DNA of 64,000 bases from Psettodes erumei. Its lineage: Eukaryota > Chordata > Actinopteri > Pleuronectiformes > Psettodidae. The stretch's first letter is position 1; each line of letters starts with the position of its first letter. The DNA is taken from positions 1,159,129 to 1,223,128 of the forward strand of contig JAFBJZ010000902.1 in NCBI GenBank assembly GCA_016785225.1. The letters run 5' to 3'. Below are positions 57,086 to 64,000 of this stretch, piece after piece. The position numbers and the translations under genes are program-made. A model generated the notes under the pieces. The model ran no database searches, was not told the DNA's origin, and saw only the letters and a program-made list of their open reading frames with translations.

Positions 57086-58830
57086 ATGGATTTGGTGTTA
57101 AATTTTTCAAAAAATTCATTGATAAACTAGCACCTCTTCTCCTCCTAATGTATAATGAGTCCCTTGATTATGGTTCATTACCCCTAACCTTAACCCAAGT
57201 GTCCATAACTCTTTTAAAGAAGGGCAATGACCCTGAATCCTGCACTTCTTACAGACCTTTGTCCTTATTGAATGTGGATGTCAAAATTCTAGCCAAAGTT
57301 CTAGCAACTCATCTTGAAAAGATTCTTCCTACCATCATATCAGAAGAGCAGAATGTTTTTTATCAAAGGATGCCAGCTCTTTTACAATGTTCGTACACTA
57401 ATAAATGTCATTTTTTCTAAAGATATGCTCCCTGAAGTTGTAATTGCTATTGATGCTGAAAAGGCATTCAGTCATGTCGAGTGGAGTTATCTCTTTGCTA
57501 CCCGTCATAAATTTGGATTTGGTAACAAATTTATATCTTGGATTAGACCTCTTTACACCTCCCCCCAAACTAGCATCCGCACAAATGACAGTCACGCTAC
57601 TTATTTTAGTTTAGTTCTAGCCCCCCCTTACTTTTTGCCCTTGCCATTGAGCCTGCGTCAAGATTTGGTTGCAATTCAGGTGCCATTTTAAATGTGTTAC
57701 CCATCCACCTACACACCGATAACTAAAAATCATCTGTTTATGATTTGGCATCATCGAGGCATCAAGCAATTCAGGAGCCTTTATAAGGACAGTATCTTTT
57801 CCACATTGTCAGGTCTGAGGTCAGACTTCACTTTACCTGCTTCCCACTTGTTTCATTATTTCCAACTCTGACATTGTGCTTCTACTTTGTTTCCAAGCTT
57901 CCCTTCTCTTCCTGCTAACCAACCATGGGATGATCTTATAACTTTGAAACGTCAAAAATCTCTATATATGCACAATTAATGACATTTGAGGGTGGCATGG
58001 TTGCTAAAGCCCAGGTTGGTTGGTCACAAGAGTTGGGTCTGGATGTCAAAGATGAGCTGTGGGATAAAACTGTCATTAGCATACTGTCCAGCACATCCTG
58101 TGCTAGACTACAACTTATTATACAATTGAAAGTGCTGCACAGAGCCCACTTATCAAAATCCTGATTATCTGAAATCTATCCAAATGTTGCAGACATATAT
58201 GACAGATGCCATGGCTCTCCCTGTAATTTAAGCCATATGTTTTTTGCTTGTCGTAGGTTACAGAAATTTTGGAGTGGTTATTCGACGATCATGTCTAGGG
58301 TTCTTGGGAAAAATATTGTTATGGATCCATTATTGGTGATATTTGGGCTCTCTGTTGACTCCTCTGACATCAACCCTATACAGTCAAACGTATTAACCTT
58401 TACATCTCTCTTAGCAAGACATCCTATCCTACTTTCATGGAAATCCCCCAAACCCCCATCCATTTCCCTCTGGCTTAGGGATGTTATGTTCTTTCTCAAA
58501 ATGGAAAAGATAAGACACTCTGTAAAAAAGTACTTCCTCTCTTCATTCATAAATGGCACTCCTTCATGTATTATTTCTATTCCCTGCAAACTTTACCTCC
58601 AGACTGATCCTTCTCACCACCCCCCCATTTTTATTATTATTATTTTATATTTTTTAAAATGTTATTTACTTTACACTTTGAGTTTATGTATTTTATTTAA
58701 GTGTACAGAGATTCTATTTCAGTGTTCCTGCTACTAGCTGCAAAGAAAAAAAGGGAAATGTACGATGTGTAACCTCATATTTCTGTATCCACTAATGTAT
58801 TTCCAAAAAAGATCAATAAAAAAACATTAA
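57086..58830 (+). mobile_element. L1-like LINE, 5'-truncated ORF2 tail
   Basis: It starts inside ORF2 at PDGFGVKFFKKFIDKLAP, continues with NDPESCTSYRPLSLLNVDVK, KILAKVLATHLEKILPTIIS and VIAIDAEKAFSHVEWSYLF, then decays with stops and deletions to RLQKFWSGYSTIMSRVLGK near 58260. It ends with an AATAAA and an A-rich tail at about 58830. It replaces the rest of the Pao/BEL integrase. Confidence 0.87.
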
Positions 58831-59099
58831 TAGCAAGTTTATTCATCACAGAGCAGTGTATAATTGTGTTATCTCAAAATAACAGTTTGTGTCCAGCAGC
58901 CCAGATTGAGCTCAACACCACTATCTTTCTAAAAATTTCTCTGTTTTGACTGCTCAGTGACTGTAATGTGCTAATTATTGTGAGCTAACATCAAGTTTTA
59001 CTGTAGCATAGAAAAACATTCATGTTCACACTAGTATTAATACAGTTGCTGCTGTTCACAAAGAGGTGGCACTCATAATTCTAATGAAGTGAAGGAATA

Positions 59100-59605
59100 A
59101 GAATGCATCACTGTTGCAGTCAAAATACAGAATTTATGCACACTTGATACTCCAGGACATGATGACAGCTGAGGTGGTGGAGCAAATTGCTTGTGTTGCC
59201 TCCTACAGCGTTAGCCTGCCAACATTTGCATAATATTATAGTTTAATTGACGTTGGATTTTGTATAGCTGAAGAAGCTCCATACAACAGACACGGCTCCT
59301 TGTTTTGGTACCAGTTCTTCTGTTTCATTTTCTGTCCGTTCTGAAACTTCAGTTTCGCTACTTTCACCGGGGTTGTTTGTTTTGTTCACCACTCAGCACA
59401 GGCTTTGCTCTCACATGCTGCTTGTTTGGTGCAACTGCAAAACAGCCCTCTCTCAAACAATGTCCTAGGGCACGACTTTCCGCCGCTGTGCGTTCCCAAC
59501 GTTTTGTACACTACACACTCACCGGTATTGGGGTATATGAAAAATTCATATCAGAGAAAAAAAACCACCAGTATTCAGTATGAACCGGTATACCGCCCAG
59601 CACTA
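59100..59605. repeat. possible DNA-transposon end fragment
   Basis: The right edge GTATGAACCGGTATACCGCC then CAGCAC resembles the terminal sequence of a common fish hAT-type element. No matching left end was found, and the left limit given is a guess. Confidence 0.3.
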
Positions 59606-59867
59606 TGTATTTGTATAAAAATCTCCAGGTGGGGACTGCAGTGATTGCACAATTGCCTGATTCAGCTGTTACTCATTCTATTGTTTACACATGTGCTTCT
59701 TCTACTTTGACATGTCAACATGTCTTCTGTGAAAAAGGACAACATGATGTTTTGTACTTCTTTAATTCAGGAAAAACACCTCCAACAACCTACACTGACC
59801 TGGGTTCAAACTAAGCAACGCTGGCCTCCATAAAATACTGACCACATGGCCACACAAGTAGCCTATT

Positions 59868-60062
59868 ATTAATTCCACCAAGGAGGTTATGTTGATGAAT
59901 TGCTCTGTTTTTTGCAGGATATACACAAAAAATAATGGACAGATTTTCATGATTTTTAAAAACTTTTTTAACCAGAGGTCTGACTTAGAAATCATTGCAT
60001 GTTGGGAGTAATCCAGATCAGTATCCCAATCTGGGAACATTTTGAAAGATTCATCAACATGG
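59868..60062 (+). repeat. ancient dispersed repeat
   Basis: CCACCAAGGAGGTTATGTTG, GCAGGATATACACAAAAAAT and ATGGACAGATTTTCATGATT, then GTAATCCAGATCAGTATCC, match a repeat found widely in fish and other animals (AAGGAGGTTATG and ACTGGACGGATTTCCATGA in its usual form). It is assigned from memory. Confidence 0.6.
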
Positions 60063-60345
60063 TCAAATGTGGCAACATTTCACATTTTGAGTTGTATCTC
60101 CATAAATGCATAAAGATTGGAAATAAGTGGGATGACCGCATAGCTAAGTAGCTAGGTAGCACACAACATAATCTTTAGCAGCAGGTCCCCGTGTTGACTC
60201 CCAGAAATTGTTCCAGATACTCATTGAGATTTCTGCTTTCCAGCTGACAAGTTTTCTCAGACTGGAGGCCTACTACTTTTGTTTAATACACTTGAGTTTG
60301 AAAGCAAGTGTTTTTTTTTCTTCAAGTAAAACTTCCAGTGCTTTC
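60050..60345 (+). repeat. SINE-like repeat, copy 3
   Basis: Shares TTTCACATTTTGAGT, the GCAGGTCCC and GTTGACTCCCAG (B-box-like) region and AGTGCTTTCTAGT with the copies at 38885-39115 and 29610-29760. Confidence 0.5.
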
Positions 60346-61629
60346 TAGTTTTTCATGGAATAAAAAAAATAATAACGACATAACCAGCCCCTCATCTTGG
60401 AGAAGAACTTTAGGGCAAAGTCTGAAAGTAAGTATTCACCAATCATGCATTTAGGGATTTTTTATTTTCAGTTATCACTCTTGTAACCATTGATCAATAT
60501 TGGAATGAGTTATTTTATAGTATTTTTATAGTAAACCTTTTTATAGTACCTTTCTAAGGCATCTATCATCTACAATATGATTTATGACCCTTGCTCATAA
60601 CTGTCAATAAATCTGAACAAATAAATGTGAGCTTGCCATTCAGGAGGAGGTGGTAAAACCACAGACCAGGCTGCCGGGCCTCTTCTTGCATTCCTAACCG
60701 GTGACTGGGGTTGGAGATAGACAACAGCAGTACTCTGCTTTGGCCCTGACACTGAGCACTTTAGCAGATTTGTGAGGATATTGGAAAAACCAGGGCCTTG
60801 GCTGGTACCAGAAAATACTCTAGCTGTTTTTCATGCTTCTCCCACTCACACACACACAAAATATATACATAGCTATAGTCCATGAGACCTGGAAATGCCT
60901 GTCAGTAGCCTTACTTTTCAACATCATTCCGATTACCATGCAAACAATAGATGCAACACCAGTCTGTATGGTAGAAACATTCAGAGGAAAACAGATGCTG
61001 CAGGGGTAAGATCACATCCTTTCTTGACATGATGATTCTTACATTATTGCTTTGGTCATTGTAATCCCTCCATTCCCAACAATAATGTTTTGTGACCTTC
61101 GGTTTATTCTCACTATTCTGTTGTATTATACCTCTGCCAACTGCCTGTTATAGTACTGGCTCCAATAACAGGGTGACTAGATGAATCACAATTTTACGTG
61201 GTTTCTGTTTGAAAAGTCTGTACAGTTTCCGAACCGAGAAAAGCCGTACCAGTGAAGATTACTTTTGAGATCGTCAAAAACAAATCTTAAATCACAGCTT
61301 CAATTCTATGTTGCCTTGCATAACAGCACACGTATTTGAAGTGAAATTTCGCGTGTGAAGTGGCGTCATTAAGGCTGGGTGAACGCTGACGTCGTGCAAC
61401 AGGTGACAAGGAGTCGGAAAACACGTCGTACAGGATTCCACACATAATGTTGCTTTATTACTGTATCAACAAGTACTGACCAGTGGTTAAGAGTTTCGCT
61501 TCCGCAGGAGACAGAGCTACATCTAAGTGTGGCGTTTAGAAAGCTACAGAAAACAAAACAAAAAAACAAAACAAAACACGGTATCACCAGAGTGGAACAC
61601 AAAGGACAACTACCTTAAACGTGACTTAC
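60346..61629. other. non-coding, no gene recognised
   Basis: No coding or transposon signal. The right end (about 61370-61440) has several CG dinucleotides (GCTGACGTCGTGCAAC), unusual in this AT-rich window. Confidence 0.45.
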
Positions 61630-62064
61630 CTATTATGAAGTTTGGCAGAAGAAAGCTTCGCTACTCCGACAAGATACTTGACATATAAATGCCATTATAG
61701 CGCCGTGTGGAGGATACCAGCGACTGTTACTGGTTTTTACAGTGAATTTCTTCGAGATGAGAAAAGCAGGCGAACAGAGTCTGTTCCCCTGTTCGCTCCA
61801 TTCTCCTCGACTCTATTCTGGAGCCGGAAACTGCCTGCTTTGTTCTGTTTGCACCTACTACAAGAAGCAGTACTACAAGAAGGTAGAGCTTCCGTTTATG
61901 TTTTTCAAAATAAATTACATGGGTTGGATTTACCAAAAAACGCAATCTGGAAATTAAAAAGTTTAGTTTCTGTAAAATATGTCTTCATAACTGGCTAATT
62001 ACTAATTATATTTCTATTAATTTTTTGCATAAAGTATTATTGTTAGTTTAGGTGATATGTGTGT

Positions 62065-62095
<31 letters not shown>

Positions 62096-63063
62096 CATTA
62101 TACATTAATACATGCGCTTTTAATTTTATAGTCGAGGGACCTACTAAGTTTTTCTTCCTAACCGTTGATGTTCATAATGTCTCCACCTCACAGCGCCGCA
62201 GAGGGACGAAAACAAACTCTGCATAAACTCTAAACTCACATGTCCTGTCTGGGAAAATATTACAGGTTCCGTTCCAAAGCCCAGCCCAAAACAGTAACAA
62301 CATCGTGGTGACGTCGTTTTCAAAAAGTAACCCACTATTATTCTCACAATAACACCAAGTGCCTATTACGATCATTTTATCGACACAACAACAATGTTAA
62401 ATGTCAAAATGCGTTGCAATAATAAGGTTTGCTATGTCAGTTGTTTTTTAAAAGTAATTTATGATTCATCCTAAAAGAAAGGATTATTACTTTTATCACT
62501 GTTATATATTGGTATTTTTGTAAAGTTTTATTCCCTTCTGTTGAATCTTAATTTGGGGTGTTTACATACATACATATTTTGCAGAAATGTTACTTCTGTA
62601 GGGGAAGAAATTATAATCTAAAAACCCAATTAAATGTAACATAGCCCTTTTGTTCTGAGTAAAGTAGCTTTGTTGTATCTTGTTGATTGATTGCTTGATT
62701 AAATACAAGAATACAGATTACCGGATATATACTCAGACACATACAGTAACTTACAGATCACATATTTATGTGTTTGTAAATACTAAGACACTTTAGAGCA
62801 TAGAGATGGGTGCCAAGGCCCTGGTTAATGTGTTTACTTGATGAAACTCATTGCCACATGCTCGGCTCCAGGTGAAGCTCCATCAGTTTCCAACAACAAC
62901 ATCAAAGTCATTGCCTGTGCAATGACAATAACCACTTTTAGACACCAAGGGAAACAACTATTGTGCGCTTTAGAAAACGTATATCCAAATCCCCAGTCAT
63001 CCAATGTAATATATCTGAGTTATGTGATTTTTTTGCTGTCTTGACAGTTGAATAAAAAAGTTT
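61630..63063. other. non-coding, with possible upstream rin2 exon
   Basis: A good minus-strand donor (ATAG then GTAAGT) lies at 61630/61629, next to the locally CG-richer sequence. This could end a non-coding rin2 first exon, but there is no second line of support. A GT tract and a 17-base G run lie at 62058-62095. Confidence 0.35.
62058..62095. repeat. (GT)n followed by a 17-nt G run
   Basis: About 10 GT units run directly into 17 consecutive G. Such a run can form G-quadruplexes and is prone to sequencing error. Confidence 0.9.
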
Positions 63064-63389
63064 ACAGTAGTTCATTGAAACTTTTCCCACGAATGTAGGA
63101 GTGCTTCGTAGAATTTTTCCTCAGGTCTGCAGAGATGTTTCCGTCGTACAACTTTTCACAACCATGATAACCCCAAAGAGAAGCACTTATGAAGACAGTG
63201 ATCATGAGTGGCTCTATTTGAAGTGTACAGTAGTTCATTGAATCTTTTCCCACCAATGTAGGAGTGCTTCGTAGAATTTCTCCTCAGGTCTGCAGAGATG
63301 TTTCCGTCGTACAACTCTTCTCAACCATGACAACCCCAAAGAGAAGCACTTATGAAGACAGTGATCATGAGTGGCTCTATTTGCAGTCA
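63064..63389. repeat. tandem duplication, 163-bp period
   Basis: 63064-63226 and 63227-63389 are two direct copies (ACAGTAGTTCATTGAA start, TCATGAGTGGCTCTATTTG end) with only about nine visible differences. A third, more diverged similarity (CAACA-GAGCACTTACTG-AACTCAAGT) links 63441-63520 with 63618-63692. No gene family is recognised. Confidence 0.88.
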
Positions 63390-64000
63390 TCAGAGTTGCA
63401 TTCTCATAGGAATAAGGCTTTCACTACATCCAGTTGCTTTAGTCAATCAGAACTGCCCCAACAAGTAGCACTTACTGAATTCAAGAGTCAAGTCAGTGCT
63501 CAAGTTAGAGTAATAGTGTGGACTTACAAAAAAATCTCAAAATTGAATCCTTAATCTAACAACCGACAGTGCCCTCTTGGAATTCTTTAAAGGCAAGATG
63601 GATTTCCAAAATCAGCAACACTACCCCAACAAAGAGCACTTACTGCTTTCAGAACTCAAGTTTGTGCTTGTGTTAGAGTAATGTTATTGAGAAAACGATG
63701 CATGTATGTTCTCATGTAAAAAAAAATCATCCTAACATGTACTTCCTGAATATAAATATAAATCCGTGCTGGAATTTAACCACAAAGGAAAATTTCAGTT
63801 AAAATTCTACCTTTCTGATAACTTTCCTTCATGCCCCGATGATCCTTTGTAGCATCTTCTGTGTTGTGTCCAAGCCACAATGGTTTTTGTTCCACATATC
63901 TGCCCCACTTGAATGATGTCATTCCAAATGGACCCCCCGCCTTTTTTTCATGAAGTTTCAATGGTCTTGATAATGTTTGGTGAAGCATCACACCTTGATG
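63390..64000. other. non-coding end of window
   Basis: No gene recognised. Contains the diverged direct similarity noted in the tandem-duplication entry. Confidence 0.45.

Noticed and set aside
61642..61998. 118-codon plus-strand frame near CG-richer sequence
   Set aside because: No domain, and other frames in the same place are equally open.

Overview
The window looks like nuclear DNA of a ray-finned (teleost-type) fish. It has one multi-exon vertebrate gene on the minus strand, long AT-rich introns, many dinucleotide microsatellites, and a fish-like mix of transposon relics: RLE-type, L2/Rex1-like, L1-like and RTE-like LINEs, a Pao/BEL LTR element, Tc1 and hAT relics, MITEs and SINE-like repeats. 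The species cannot be told from the sequence alone.

The only host protein gene I can support is rin2 (Ras and Rab interactor 2). It runs right to left, with coding sequence from 39737 down to the stop at 6243. Eleven coding exons can be placed with GT/AG borders, and their phases chain without a break into 1,091 codons plus a stop. Domain order is the conserved N-terminal GSFFK peptide, SH2 (exons 3-6), a long Pro/Ser/acidic linker and RIN-homology region (exon 7), VPS9 Rab5-GEF domain (exons 8-10) and Ras-association domain (exon 11). The Asp, Pro, Tyr and Thr positions known to matter in VPS9 catalysis are present. Upstream 5' untranslated exons are probably to the right of 39755; one weak candidate lies near 61630. 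A GC-rich spot with a strong splice donor near 16867-17110 could be an internal promoter.

Region by region: 1-5571 is non-coding DNA downstream of rin2. From 5572 to 39755 is rin2, with large introns carrying transposons. The intron after exon 6 (15705-23432) holds a decayed RLE-type LINE joined tail to tail to an L2-like LINE fragment. The intron after exon 1 (29137-39662) holds a second, inverted copy of the same pair plus an L1. These two 2.3-kb arms flank exons 2-6. From 39756 to 64000 I find no host coding gene. That part holds a complete-ended but broken Tc1 element (41559-42818), a fish MITE (43768-44065), an RTE LINE fragment (45180-46336), a short MITE with perfect 28-bp ends (46338-46550), an L1 ORF1 relic (46650-48120), a hAT-like relic split by an L2-like LINE (48139-51310), a Pao/BEL element with a candidate 5' LTR (51596-57085) cut off by an L1 tail (57086-58830), other repeats, and a tandem duplication at 63064-63389.

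I did not find a new multi-gene system. The most notable structures are the inverted LINE pair bracketing the SH2-coding exons, a perfect 98-bp inverted repeat at 31243-31649, a possible internal rin2 promoter, and a CA repeat beside a weak splice donor.
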